Below the pieces are notes generated by a model. The model searched no databases, was not told the origin of the DNA, and saw nothing but the letters and a program-made list of their open reading frames with translations. DNA of 45,595 bases, from assembly GCA_019118885.1 (NCBI GenBank), contig DWYB01000019.1:1-45595 (forward strand). Direction: 5' to 3'. A program made the translations under genes and the position numbers. Each line of letters begins with the position of its first letter. The first letter of the stretch is position 1. Origin of the DNA: Candidatus Mediterraneibacter surreyensis (lineage in GTDB: Bacteria > Bacillota > Clostridia > Lachnospirales > Lachnospiraceae). Shown here one piece after another: positions 1 to 8,683 of this stretch.

Positions 1-1
1 C

Positions 2-80
2 AGATACCTCTCTGTTTTATAAGATTTTACTAACCGCTCAAAGTCAGCAAATCTTATTTTACTCTGAGGTATCTTTTTTT
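2..80 (+). terminator. Rho-independent terminator of an upstream gene
   Basis: AGATACCTC at 2-10 pairs with GAGGTATCT at 66-74, and an inner stem pairs ATAAGATTT (19-27) with AAATCTTAT (49-57). A run of T follows at 73-80 on the plus strand. It would end a plus-strand gene lying left of the window, so that gene converges on the hsd operon. Confidence 0.6.
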
Positions 81-161
81 CTCAACCACCTTTCATGGGA
101 TTCCCTATATTTGAATTATACAGGAAGCTCCTTGGTAAAGATTGTTAATGCCAGTATAACA

Positions 162-192
162 TAAAATAGCTCCGCCACAAGGGCAGAGCTAT
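162..192 (-). terminator. Likely terminator of the hsd operon
   Basis: An 11-bp stem (166-176 with 182-192, one G-U pair, 5-nt loop) followed on the minus strand by TTTTA. It lies just after the stop codon of the last operon gene at 202. The T-run is short, so termination strength is uncertain. Confidence 0.55.
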
Positions 193-201
193 CCTACACT
201 A

Positions 202-429
202 TTAAAATTCTGGTTTCAAATCTACATATTTGCTTAAATTCAGTCCAATAGAAACTTCCTTCCGATAATAAAGCGGCACTCGAGAATATTCCAACAGATC
301 TCTAAGAGTAAGCCTACTCTCTATTATCTCTTTAGCATATCTTATACTGACCAGACAGATCATACATGATATCTGGCCTTCCGCTGAATTTGCATAAGCA
401 TTATGTAATTCTGCAAATACTTCTTCCAT
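202..429 (-). CDS. Hypothetical protein, last gene of the type I RM operon
   Basis: 75-aa protein of unknown function; I do not recognise a family. The ATG is preceded by AAGGAAG at good spacing, and the gene begins 29 nt after the hsdS stop, so it is probably co-transcribed with the restriction system. The protein is mostly helical in appearance, has two cysteines (SCMIC) near residues 22-25, and ends in the acidic/aromatic tail LKPEF. No signal peptide or clear membrane segment is visible. A role with the RM system (anti-restriction, regulation or assembly) is only suggested by position; it could equally be an unrelated island gene. Confidence 0.6.
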   Translation of the reverse strand: MEEVFAELHNAYANSAEGQISCMICLVSIRYAKEIIESRLTLRDLLEYSRVPLYYRKEVSIGLNLSKYVDLKPEF

Positions 430-458
430 AGTTCTTCCTTTTCTCTTTATATCTCATA

Positions 459-1742
459 TTATTCTTTAAATCCTACCTGTCCATTCATAAGTAATGGAAG
501 GAGGAAATCTCTGATAGATATTATCTCTTGATTTTCTTTTTCATTTTGATATTTTTTAGCAAATATATTTTTTACAGTATCTGTAAATTTATCTTTTATA
601 GATTTTGTGGGAATTAAGATTAACATTCCTTCCAATGTGCTAATTCTTATACCATTAAAAACACTTCCAGTAGAACTATGTTCCGCTTTTTTCACAAAAT
701 AATCACTCATAAAAAACATATAAAGTAATTCTGTTGATACTTTATTTAAATTTGGTCGAATACAAAATACAGATTCATTAATGTCCCAATCTCTAGGATT
801 TTCCTGTACAATAACACATCTGCCTAAAGGTGCAATGCTCGCAAAAAGGATATCCCCTCTTGAGACATCTGAACGTTTATGCACAATTTTCCTTGCTTCT
901 TCATCTATTTGGTCACAATCCGAAAAATCAATAGTTCCATTAACAGTGAGATTCTTTACAGTAATATATTTAATATGTCCATTTCCCAGTTTAAAATTAT
1001 CTCTAGGATTTAAACCCGTATTGATATGATGAATACACTTTTTTACTGTTTGAACTTCCCATCCTTCTGGAATTTCTCTCTTCAATTCTTCATTCCAAAC
1101 CATCTTTCCACCAGATGATTTATATGGTTTTCCTTCTTCATTCGGAAATTCAAACTGTAAAAACCAATAATCATACAAGGTTTTTGCCATGTATTCTAAT
1201 TCGGCATTAATTTTGTTATTATTATTGACTCTCTGTTCTAATTTATAGAGAGTGCTGCCAATTTTCTTTTGCTCTTCATAATCTGGCACGAAAACATCTA
1301 CATCATATATATCTTTTGGGGATATATTTCTTTGTCTTGTTCCACTAGCCCTATACTCTAATTGCTCACGAACACTATTTGTTGATAAAAGATAATGTAA
1401 ATAATATATGTCTGCTTTTCCTTTTTTAGGAATCACTTTTCCTACTCGTTGATTAAGTACAAATGTAATATTTTCCATTTCTGGAACAAACGCAGAGTTC
1501 CCAAACAATCCTACTACCTGTTCTGTCAAAGGCATAATTAAATCTCCAGTTTTTAGTATAAATTCTTCTGGGAATTTCGCTCCATAATATGTCGTTTTTT
1601 CTTTTGTAAACTGAAAATTATTTGTCCCTGAAATATTCGCTAGTGTAACCAAAGCATATTGGCTTTTTTCTACATAATTTTCACTTTTAAAAGCGTAACC
1701 ATGTTTAATTTCAAGTAGTTCTCCTAGTTTACATTTATTCAT
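459..1742 (-). CDS. hsdS: Type I restriction-modification specificity subunit HsdS
   Basis: 427-aa DNA-recognition subunit that directs the HsdM2S methylase and the R2M2S nuclease to a split target sequence. The layout is typical: first target-recognition domain about residues 1-165, a conserved helical spacer (EEQKKIGSTLYKLEQRV... through the KTLYDYWFLQFEFP motif, about 165-210), second recognition domain starting at EIPEGWEVQTV and ending in a second helical repeat with the LLPLLMNGQV motif. The ATG overlaps the hsdM stop by 8 nt (ATGAATAA), indicating translational coupling. Both recognition domains are complete, with no frameshift, so the enzyme is probably active. The target sequence cannot be read from the protein alone. 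Confidence 0.95.
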   Translation of the reverse strand: MNKCKLGELLEIKHGYAFKSENYVEKSQYALVTLANISGTNNFQFTKEKTTYYGAKFPEEFILKTGDLIMPLTEQVVGLFGNSAFVPEMENITFVLNQRVGKVIPKKGKADIYYLHYLLSTNSVREQLEYRASGTRQRNISPKDIYDVDVFVPDYEEQKKIGSTLYKLEQRVNNNNKINAELEYMAKTLYDYWFLQFEFPNEEGKPYKSSGGKMVWNEELKREIPEGWEVQTVKKCIHHINTGLNPRDNFKLGNGHIKYITVKNLTVNGTIDFSDCDQIDEEARKIVHKRSDVSRGDILFASIAPLGRCVIVQENPRDWDINESVFCIRPNLNKVSTELLYMFFMSDYFVKKAEHSSTGSVFNGIRISTLEGMLILIPTKSIKDKFTDTVKNIFAKKYQNEKENQEIISIRDFLLPLLMNGQVGFKE

Positions 1743-3393
1743 ACCTCAATTCCCCCAATCTCTGTTTGATTTCCTCTTCCAGAGTTTTACCTTCTACGAA
1801 GTATTTTTCAAGATTAGCGGTATATGCATCCATTTTCTGGTTGAATTCTTCCTGTGTAAGCTCTACATACTCAATTTTGACTTCAAAATACTGGCCTGCT
1901 GATAAAGAATAATTTTTATTCTGGATATCTTCATAAGAAACTTGAACACTGAAATCATCAACTACTTCCTGATTAATAAATGTATCCTCAATCTTTTTTA
2001 CTTCATCTGGACGAAGAACTGTCTTCTGGTTTTTACCTTCTTTCTTTTTCTCTCCAAGTTTAGAAGCGTCAACCAGCATAATCTTGCCGTCTTTATTTGA
2101 CTTATCAATGAAAAGAACGGATACATTTGTTCCTGTATTTGCAAAGATATTGGAAGGCATAGAAATAACGCCTTTGAGCCAGTGATTATCAACTATTCTC
2201 TGGCGTACCGCCTTTTCAATACCAGATTGTGCAGTAATAAATCCTGTTGGAACTACTATTGCTGCTTTTCCGTCATCTTTGAGTGACCAAAGGATATGCT
2301 GGATGAAACAAAGATAAATCGCCATAGACTCTTTCTTTTTATTCGGAATCTTAGGAATTCCAGCAAAGAATCTGTCTGTGTCAGCCCATTTTTGTTCAAT
2401 TAAATCTCTTGTTGCCGAAAAGTCCATCTTAAATGGAGGATTTGAAGTAATGTAATCAAAGTGTTTTATTCCTGATCCTGCATCATGTGGAATATTATAA
2501 TGTGCTGGTGTATCCAGTGTATCTCCCTCAATAATATTGTCCAGAGAGTTAGTAAGCCCATTCAACAACATATTAATTCTCAAAAATCGAGATGATTTAC
2601 CTGAAATATCCTGTGTATAAACTTGTGCTCTATCTCCAAAAGATCCTTCTCCAAGTTCATTGGCAAGATGTAATACGAGAGAGCCAGATCCTGCGGATGG
2701 GTCATATACCTCATAAATCTTGTCCTCTACTGGACTCATATTTACCAGAATCTTTGCAATGATACTGGAGATAGCCTGTGGAGTAAAGTATTCCGCATAA
2801 ACACCGCTGGCTACATTGTAATCTTTGATAAGATGTTCAAAAATTGCACTGTAAAAGTCAAAGTTATTCTTGAATGCTTCTCCAAAATCAAATTTATCCT
2901 GACTGATAATTCCAAAGATATTCTTCGCAAAGTTATTTCTCTTGGAAGCCTCTACATTCTCTGTAATTCTAGTGAATAATGGTTTTCTTCCACCATCAGC
3001 AGTTTCAATACTGAACTCTTCATTTTGTGGATAATTTGAAATTCTTTCCAGAGCATCATCAAATAAACGGTAGAACTCTGTGCTTCCAACCTTATTAATC
3101 AAACACTCAATTGTATCTTCATACTTAAAGGCAACATCCTGTGGATAAGAATCATAGAAAGCAGCAAGTTCATCATTTTCATTTTTCAGAACTTCCTCTA
3201 TATCCATATCTATTTCTTCAGCAAATTCCTTCAAATTTGCCATGAATTTGTCATTCAAAAATTTATAAAGGAACACAGAGGTTATTACAACCTCTTCACT
3301 TGCCTGATTGGATAATCCATTTGTCTGGCAAAGTCCCTTCATTTCATCAATCATTTGTTTTATCTTATTTTCTAATGTAAAAATGTCTGGCAT
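1735..3393 (-). CDS. hsdM: Type I restriction-modification DNA methyltransferase HsdM
   Basis: 552-aa N6-adenine methyltransferase that protects host DNA and is part of the restriction complex. An N-terminal helical domain (about 1-160) precedes the catalytic domain. The EYFTP motif is at 201-205, the S-adenosylmethionine motif I DPSAGSG at 231-237 and the catalytic NPPF motif at 318-321. The start has a strong GGGAGGA ribosome site. It sits 21 nt downstream of hsdR and overlaps hsdS, giving the order R-M-S on the minus strand. All key motifs are intact and the length is normal for the family. Confidence 0.97.
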   Translation of the reverse strand: MPDIFTLENKIKQMIDEMKGLCQTNGLSNQASEEVVITSVFLYKFLNDKFMANLKEFAEEIDMDIEEVLKNENDELAAFYDSYPQDVAFKYEDTIECLINKVGSTEFYRLFDDALERISNYPQNEEFSIETADGGRKPLFTRITENVEASKRNNFAKNIFGIISQDKFDFGEAFKNNFDFYSAIFEHLIKDYNVASGVYAEYFTPQAISSIIAKILVNMSPVEDKIYEVYDPSAGSGSLVLHLANELGEGSFGDRAQVYTQDISGKSSRFLRINMLLNGLTNSLDNIIEGDTLDTPAHYNIPHDAGSGIKHFDYITSNPPFKMDFSATRDLIEQKWADTDRFFAGIPKIPNKKKESMAIYLCFIQHILWSLKDDGKAAIVVPTGFITAQSGIEKAVRQRIVDNHWLKGVISMPSNIFANTGTNVSVLFIDKSNKDGKIMLVDASKLGEKKKEGKNQKTVLRPDEVKKIEDTFINQEVVDDFSVQVSYEDIQNKNYSLSAGQYFEVKIEYVELTQEEFNQKMDAYTANLEKYFVEGKTLEEEIKQRLGELRYE

Positions 3394-3414
3394 TTATTTT
3401 TTATCCTCCCTCGT

Positions 3415-6400
3415 TTATTTAAATAATTGTATATTGGTATATAATTCATTCAATAATTGGGCATAAAATCCCTTTATTTTTGTATAGAGCTTTTCTTTCA
3501 ATAGAAGTTTAGTTGCTTTGGATTTTACGGAATCAGCAAAATTCTTTCTTCCCTGTACAATCACACCTTCCTTGTCCAAAACATCTTCAATTACACCGTA
3601 AATAATTACAAGTGTTCTCTCAATTTCCGATTTATCGGCAGGATATGTTTCTATTGCATCCTGATATGTTTTTACAAACGCATAATTTCCGCCATAAATC
3701 TTAGAAAGTCTTTCATTCTCATAATTGATATTTCTGGCTCTTTCCAATGCTTCCAATAATTCATCTGTGATAGAATCCAAATCACTCAAATCTGAAATTG
3801 AAAGGTCATTGAAAATCTTCTGCAGTAATTCATCAAGCTTTTTAATTTTAATATCGCCTTTATTTTTATTCTTCTTGATTTCATTCTGGATATCTTTTAC
3901 AACTTCTGAAAATCTCTTAAATTTAGGATTATCCTGTGTAATCTGACCCAGATCCATAATGGTTACTTTCACTTTAATAAATTCGTAAAGAATTTCCACC
4001 ACTTCATCATTAGAAATAACATCCATCATGCTTACTGTATTACTAGATAAATTTATAAAATCAATTCTTTCCTGTGTTGATTTTAATAATTTTTTGATTT
4101 TGTCAGAATCAATTTGGGCAGCATAATCCATGGCTCTGGATAAAATAAACTCCGTCTGGCACTCTTTAATACCATTCAATAATCTTCGAATTTTCAGAAG
4201 CGTTTCTTTGTTGTAAAAAGTAAGCTGCTTTGAAAATCTCTCTTGATTATCTGTGGAAATGATATCTTCCAGTTCCTGCTCATACTTATGATATTTTCTG
4301 TTAATATCTTCTTTATCAATGACCAAGCCATTCAAAGAGCCTTCATCTTCTCCATTATCATTGAGATCAGCTTCCAGCTCTTTTATGTAAGCTTCTATTG
4401 TTTTATCGTACTCCTGCTCAATATCTACAAAGTCTACAATATACCCGTACTTATATACTTTCCCATTTGGTGACTTATAAGGTCTGTTTACTCTGGAAAT
4501 GGTCTGTAGCAGGGATTGAGCATGTGGCCCTCTTAACAGATACATCTTTTTCAGACGCTTTACATCATATCCTGTTGTAAGCATGAAATTTACAATCAGG
4601 ATATCTGGTGTCAATGTTTCTCTGAAATCCAACTGATTATTTTTGTTAATCTGCTTCTGTTTCGGATCATTTGTATCTGTAATAACAAGCCCTGTATTCA
4701 GTTTTGAATTATTCTTAAACCATTCATGCACTTTCTTTGCCTGAGGATTTGTTCTGCAGACTATCATTCCACCGATAGTCGGATCTGAATTCTGTAATCG
4801 GAAATTTATAAAATCCTTCTCGATAAACTGGCCAAGAGCTTGTACATAAGCATCTGACTCATAAACATCCTTGTCTTCCAGCTTATTATCTTCTATTTCC
4901 AGATTCTTTTTGATTTCAGTTCTGGCTACTGTATCAATATTTTCTTTTTTAATACGGAGAGTATATCCATCAGCAATTGATTTATCATAAAAATACTTGT
5001 GGATATAATCACCGAATTTCAAATTAGAACGTTCTTTCTTTGATAATAATGGTGTTCCTGTAAGCGCAATATAAACTGCATCTACATCACATGTCATCAA
5101 GTTTTTAAAGAATTCTCCAGTAGAAGAATAACTTCTATGTGCCTCATCTATAAAGAAAATGCGCTGTACATTAGCCTTATAATCATTCTTCGCTTCTGGC
5201 ATTTTACCTTCGAACTTCTGAATATTTACAACGCAGATTTCACCGATGGATTTCGTACCAACATTCGTTGATAATGGTTTATTCAATTCTTTGGTAAATC
5301 CTGCTTTATCCTCACAATTGACAACTTTTAGCCCTCTGTTTGTAAATTCAATACTTGCCTGTGTTAATAAGTCTAATCTATCCACAACAAAGAAAAATCT
5401 TGTGCTTACGCTTTTCTTTGCATAGTAATCCCTGATCACACGATTAGAAAAGGCTGCAAGAGCTGTTTTCCCACTTCCCTGTGTATGCCAGATAATACCG
5501 CCTTTTCCACCAGACTCTAATCTTTCAATAATTTTTCTGGTAGCAAAGAATTGAGGATATCTCATAATATGTTTTTGTGGCACTTGTTCGCTTATGTACA
5601 TGATTCCATATTGAAGAAAATATAAGAACCTATTCATATCAAAGACAGAGGTAATAAAACTATTACAAGGTGTAGTAGTCTTTAAATTCTCCTCAAATTC
5701 TGGTGTGTCTGTTTCTGCTGGATTATATCCACAGTCCTTCATAACATATTTAATCTTATCCACATCAATTTCTTTGTACTGATAATCCATGTGGAAATTA
5801 CTATCATCTTCTCGAAAGAATGAAAAACTTGTATTTGTCCCGTTTGGTGTTGTATAGAAAGATCCTGCTTTTACATCTTCTGCATCGTCATCTTCTTCGT
5901 ATTCCATGTTATTGGAGAAAGATACTATCTGAATCATGTTGAAAAACTTTTTATAATCAGGATTTTTCAATCTCTTATTAATCATTCTGTCGAATTCTTT
6001 TTGAATTCCACCTTCATTATTTGGTTTCTTTACTTCCAGAAATGCCAACGGCATACCATTAACCAATATATTGACATCTGGGCGGAATGAGCCTTCTTCT
6101 GTTCCTTCTACAACGCTAAATGGCAGCTCATCCACTACTGCAAAGTCATTATTGTCAATGTCATCAAAATCAATAAGCTTTACTTTATCCAATGGATCAA
6201 TAAGCCAGTTATAAAATTCTTTTCCCAAATCGTTATTCTTTAAAATATTATGGATATCTGTAAGGATGCTTTTGATTTCATCATAGGTAAAGTCTCTGCC
6301 GTTGATTCTTTCCAATGCTGGTTTAAACCTATTTACAAATATTTTGGTGTTGAAATCTATATCTACATCATCTGTTTTGAGTGACTGATAGTTATAACCA

Positions 6401-6462
6401 AGTCGCAAAAATTGAATCGTTGCTGGAATCTTAACTCTTGTATCTTCATTAAAGATTGCCAT
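3415..6462 (-). CDS. hsdR: Type I restriction endonuclease subunit HsdR
   Basis: 1015-aa motor and nuclease subunit that translocates and cuts DNA lacking the HsdM methyl mark. The PD-(D/E)XK nuclease is visible as D129 (RPD) with E143-V-K145. Superfamily 2 helicase motifs follow: Walker A TQGSGKT at 327-333, DEAH at 439-442, TGTP at 468-471 and QTISRVNR at 653-660. The C-terminal helical part would contact the methylase. The size and nuclease layout resemble the EcoR124I-like group. The ATG directly follows the stop codon of the upstream regulator, and its GGAGG ribosome site lies inside that gene's end, so the two are translationally coupled. No disruption is seen. Confidence 0.96.
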   Translation of the reverse strand: MAIFNEDTRVKIPATIQFLRLGYNYQSLKTDDVDIDFNTKIFVNRFKPALERINGRDFTYDEIKSILTDIHNILKNNDLGKEFYNWLIDPLDKVKLIDFDDIDNNDFAVVDELPFSVVEGTEEGSFRPDVNILVNGMPLAFLEVKKPNNEGGIQKEFDRMINKRLKNPDYKKFFNMIQIVSFSNNMEYEEDDDAEDVKAGSFYTTPNGTNTSFSFFREDDSNFHMDYQYKEIDVDKIKYVMKDCGYNPAETDTPEFEENLKTTTPCNSFITSVFDMNRFLYFLQYGIMYISEQVPQKHIMRYPQFFATRKIIERLESGGKGGIIWHTQGSGKTALAAFSNRVIRDYYAKKSVSTRFFFVVDRLDLLTQASIEFTNRGLKVVNCEDKAGFTKELNKPLSTNVGTKSIGEICVVNIQKFEGKMPEAKNDYKANVQRIFFIDEAHRSYSSTGEFFKNLMTCDVDAVYIALTGTPLLSKKERSNLKFGDYIHKYFYDKSIADGYTLRIKKENIDTVARTEIKKNLEIEDNKLEDKDVYESDAYVQALGQFIEKDFINFRLQNSDPTIGGMIVCRTNPQAKKVHEWFKNNSKLNTGLVITDTNDPKQKQINKNNQLDFRETLTPDILIVNFMLTTGYDVKRLKKMYLLRGPHAQSLLQTISRVNRPYKSPNGKVYKYGYIVDFVDIEQEYDKTIEAYIKELEADLNDNGEDEGSLNGLVIDKEDINRKYHKYEQELEDIISTDNQERFSKQLTFYNKETLLKIRRLLNGIKECQTEFILSRAMDYAAQIDSDKIKKLLKSTQERIDFINLSSNTVSMMDVISNDEVVEILYEFIKVKVTIMDLGQITQDNPKFKRFSEVVKDIQNEIKKNKNKGDIKIKKLDELLQKIFNDLSISDLSDLDSITDELLEALERARNINYENERLSKIYGGNYAFVKTYQDAIETYPADKSEIERTLVIIYGVIEDVLDKEGVIVQGRKNFADSVKSKATKLLLKEKLYTKIKGFYAQLLNELYTNIQLFK

Positions 6463-6759
6463 TTACTTTCCTCCTTCCAGTTCTGTATTTAATTCTTCTA
6501 TTCTTTTTATAATAGCAATTCCAGTGTCCGTTAATTGGTACTTGCCTTTCGTTTCACCATAACTTTTGATAACTCCATCTTCCTGAAATTGCTTAAAATA
6601 TTTATTCATAGTGATTGTGCTAACACCTATAATCCTCGCAAGTTCTGCCTGTGAAATAGGAATATATGAAGTTCCATCTGGAAGCTTCATCTGACAATCA
6701 TATATTTGTTTCAGAACTTTATATGTACTGCTTGTAAATTTATCTAATAAGGATTCCAT
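6463..6759 (-). CDS. Winged-helix regulator heading the hsd operon
   Basis: 98-aa protein with a winged-helix DNA-binding fold. Helix-turn-helix residues SQAELARIIGVSTITMNKYF lie at about 36-55, followed by a wing (DGVIKSYGETKGKYQLTD). It resembles replication/regulator-type winged helices whose targets are usually their own promoters. It is the first gene of the operon; its stop codon abuts the hsdR ATG. By position it probably times expression of the nuclease relative to the methylase, which would protect a new host after transfer. That role is inference, since small winged-helix proteins have varied functions. The start has AAAGGAGAAG upstream. Confidence 0.8.
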   Translation of the reverse strand: MESLLDKFTSSTYKVLKQIYDCQMKLPDGTSYIPISQAELARIIGVSTITMNKYFKQFQEDGVIKSYGETKGKYQLTDTGIAIIKRIEELNTELEGGK

Positions 6760-6805
6760 TCAACTTCTCCTTTCTTATATCATTATTAAAGATAAACTTA
6801 TATGT

Positions 6806-6835
6806 ATTATACAATCATAACATGTGTCAATTCAA
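6806..6835 (-). promoter_or_regulatory. Probable hsd operon promoter
   Basis: On the minus strand a TTGAAT -35 (6830-6835) and a perfect TATAAT -10 (6806-6811) are separated by 18 bp, about 45 nt upstream of the regulator start. The surrounding AT-rich sequence has partial dyads (ACATGTTATG region) that could be operators for the winged-helix protein. Confidence 0.5.
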
Positions 6836-6874
6836 TACTTGTAGCTTTAATAATTGCTATTTTTATAATTAATC

Positions 6875-6903
6875 TTGTCATATCAAATTTTAAATTTTAT
6901 ACT
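6875..6903 (+). promoter_or_regulatory. Probable promoter of the divergent orphan gene
   Basis: TTGTCA (6875-6880), a 17-bp spacer and TATACT (6898-6903). Transcription would begin near 6910, which rules out the upstream in-frame TTG at 6875 as a start and supports the ATG at 6935. Confidence 0.55.
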
Positions 6904-6934
6904 TAAAGTAACTTTTGCAAAGGGGGATTTTAAT

Positions 6935-7690
6935 ATGCAATTTCTTAATCGTGATTTCTACAACACTAATATTATCTCGTATATAGATGTATCAATGCAG
7001 ACTATGTTAAACGGAAATCAAGACATTCTAAATACCAAAGAATATTTGTTGTTTTATTATATCAAAGAAAATTTTGTCTCTAATTTCTATTCTCTATATA
7101 ATACAGATATTGACCTAGATTGTTTCGGATTTTCAGTAATCCAAAGGAATACTCGACATTCTATCGAATCATATTTAGACTTGATAAATTTAGTTAGTGA
7201 TTCCGATTATTTGACTGTTATGCAATACTGTGCACATAAAGGTAAATATGATGAAAAATACAAATCTTACCTAAAGGAAAACATATTTAATATTCCTGCC
7301 AAATATAATATTGCAACAAAAATGTATGGCAAAAATATTCCAAAGACACTATTGAAGGTGGCATCTGATAGTAATAAACATACCCATCCAAACACGTTTA
7401 TTGAAATAATGAACATGAATGAATGTAATAAAAAAGCCGATATTTTAAGAAAATTATTAAACACTAATTTGTTTATCTTAACTGAATCCTATAAATTAAT
7501 TGTACAGAATTTCAATAATGGATTCTTTCCTACTCTTAATTGTCAAAATTGTGTTCCATTCTGGGGAAGAAATTGTAGTGGATGCTTTGAAAATGAAAGA
7601 ATTAGATTTCAAAATTTGATTGATAATGGCTTGGTTACATATACAAACCCTGTCCAAGCAACTTATCAGCAACCGCCAATAATTAATTAA
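6935..7690 (+). CDS. Hypothetical protein with C-terminal four-cysteine cluster, possibly HEPN-like
   Basis: 251-aa cytoplasmic protein of no family I can name firmly. The start at 6935 is chosen because GGGGGA lies 7 nt upstream and the longer reading would begin inside the promoter. It is mainly helical. Two features recall HEPN/DUF5677-type helical proteins: an RHSIESYLDLINL helix near residues 68-80 and a downstream NKHTHP segment near 154-159; this is a weak resemblance only. Near the C-terminus a C-x2-C-x7-C-x2-C arrangement (CQNC...CSGC) should bind zinc. The gene stands alone, divergent from the hsd operon, and is followed by a strong terminator. Very low GC matches the rest of the island. 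An accessory defence role is possible but unsupported. Confidence 0.7.
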   Translation: MQFLNRDFYNTNIISYIDVSMQTMLNGNQDILNTKEYLLFYYIKENFVSNFYSLYNTDIDLDCFGFSVIQRNTRHSIESYLDLINLVSDSDYLTVMQYCAHKGKYDEKYKSYLKENIFNIPAKYNIATKMYGKNIPKTLLKVASDSNKHTHPNTFIEIMNMNECNKKADILRKLLNTNLFILTESYKLIVQNFNNGFFPTLNCQNCVPFWGRNCSGCFENERIRFQNLIDNGLVTYTNPVQATYQQPPIIN

Positions 7691-7701
7691 ACTATTATAT
7701 T

Positions 7702-7757
7702 AAAAATACCAACTAACTCCATCCACTTTGAAGATGGAATTGGTTGGTATTTTTTTG
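7702..7757. terminator. Strong bidirectional terminator
   Basis: A stem of about 22 bp (7702-7724 with 7732-7755, two imperfect pairs, short loop) flanked by A-run and T-run, so it can work on both strands. It ends the orphan gene. Confidence 0.8.
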
Positions 7758-8246
7758 CTCACATTGGGAAGAAACTTGTGATGACCTTTGGGAGCAATGA
7801 GGGCGTAAGCGGTGGAGTTGGTTATCCGTCCTATTTTGAAAAAATAGGATGGGTAAACAACGACATCCCAGATTCGCTGTAAAAACGTGCAGCCAACAAC
7901 TTTCAGCCGCCACAAAAACATGTGCCCTATCGTGGCACCTTTTACGGGCGTATCCGCCCTGATTATATTTTGTCTGGAGATAATTTTTAGAAATTTTTTC
8001 AAAAAAATTTTTTCTGCATTGTCTGCAACTTTTCAAAAGTACGTAATCGCTTACCTTAATAAAAAATGTTATTTTCCTGTATTTTTAGCCAATTTTGTGG
8101 TTTTCTAATGTAATTTTGTTCTATTGCATTTTATTTTGACCTGATATAAGATGTGATCAGTAAGTCATTTGATACTCTTTTATCGATATCTTTTCGATAT
8201 ATTCAAGAGTTCTAAGTTTATGTGTTTATACCCCTGACAACAGCCC
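7758..8246. other. Gene-free stretch with a run of small hairpins
   Basis: No convincing gene. The stretch holds a series of good short stems: TCCTATTTT/AAAATAGGA (7829-7837, 7841-7849), GTGCC/GGCAC (7922-7926, 7934-7938) and GGGCG/CGCCC (7946-7950, 7955-7959), then an A/T-rich tract at 7980-8015. Base composition of 7770-7975 is richer in GC than its surroundings. This looks like a structured transcript or leader of mobile-element origin. A 100-codon minus-strand frame also crosses it but lacks a ribosome site. Confidence 0.4.
8174..8210. repeat. Compact nested inverted repeat
   Basis: ACTCTT (8174-8179) and AAGAGT (8205-8210) flank two copies of CGATAT (8184-8189, 8195-8200). The arrangement, short inverted arms around a small AT-rich centre, is like a site-specific recombinase core or a small operator. 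It lies between the hairpin stretch and the coiled-coil ORF, about 490 bp from the island end. Confidence 0.35.
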
Positions 8247-8519
8247 GTGATGTTCGGTCCTGACTTATTAGAATTAGTTTACAAGGTTTCAAATACATCA
8301 TCTCGCTCTGGAAAGAGAAACAAAGACTCTATGGAAACTCACATCTCTATACTAAAAGCCACAATAAGAGAAAAAGATAGAGAGATTGAAAGGCTCAAAA
8401 GGCAACATGAATCAAATGAGTCCTATAAAGAAAAATATGAGTTAGCACAAGCCAAAATCAAAGAGCTAGAGATGCAACTTGAAGAAGCATACTCATTAAA
8501 TCTTCCAACCTCATTATAA
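8247..8519 (+). CDS. Small coiled-coil protein, possibly a TnpC-like (DUF6262) remnant
   Basis: 90-aa protein. Residues 25-82 are an almost continuous charged coiled coil (ILKATIREKDREIERLK, then YELAQAKIKELEMQLEEAY). The pattern of a Ser/Lys stretch leading into ILK...I...LE...LK...LE..Y recalls the C-terminal half of DUF6262/TnpC proteins of Tn554-type transposons, but the DNA-binding N-terminal half is missing. No clear ribosome site precedes the ATG, and an in-frame TGA lies five codons upstream, so it may be a decayed 3' end. A strong terminator follows at once. The transposon assignment is inference from pattern alone. Confidence 0.45.
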   Translation: MMFGPDLLELVYKVSNTSSRSGKRNKDSMETHISILKATIREKDREIERLKRQHESNESYKEKYELAQAKIKELEMQLEEAYSLNLPTSL

Positions 8520-8521
8520 GC

Positions 8522-8554
8522 AAAAAGGTAAGCCCAAAAAGCTTACCTTTTTCT
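8522..8554 (+). terminator. Rho-independent terminator
   Basis: A perfect 12-bp stem AAAAAGGTAAGC (8522-8533) and its complement (8541-8552) with a 7-nt loop and T-rich tail, directly after the coiled-coil ORF. Confidence 0.85.
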
Positions 8555-8683
8555 TTTATACTTATTCCGAAAGAATCAAGAAATATACTAAATCATCAAA
8601 AAACGCCGTAAATAAACAGCTTATCTCGGTGTTTACTATCAACACGGTAAAAAGCCTTAATATAGAACGGTTTTTCGCATTAG

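Noticed and set aside
7700-8002. 100-codon minus-strand frame in the island hairpin block
   Set aside because: It starts at TTG with no ribosome site, ends inside the strong terminator stem, and its composition follows the hairpins. It could be a decayed gene, but I cannot support it as a CDS.
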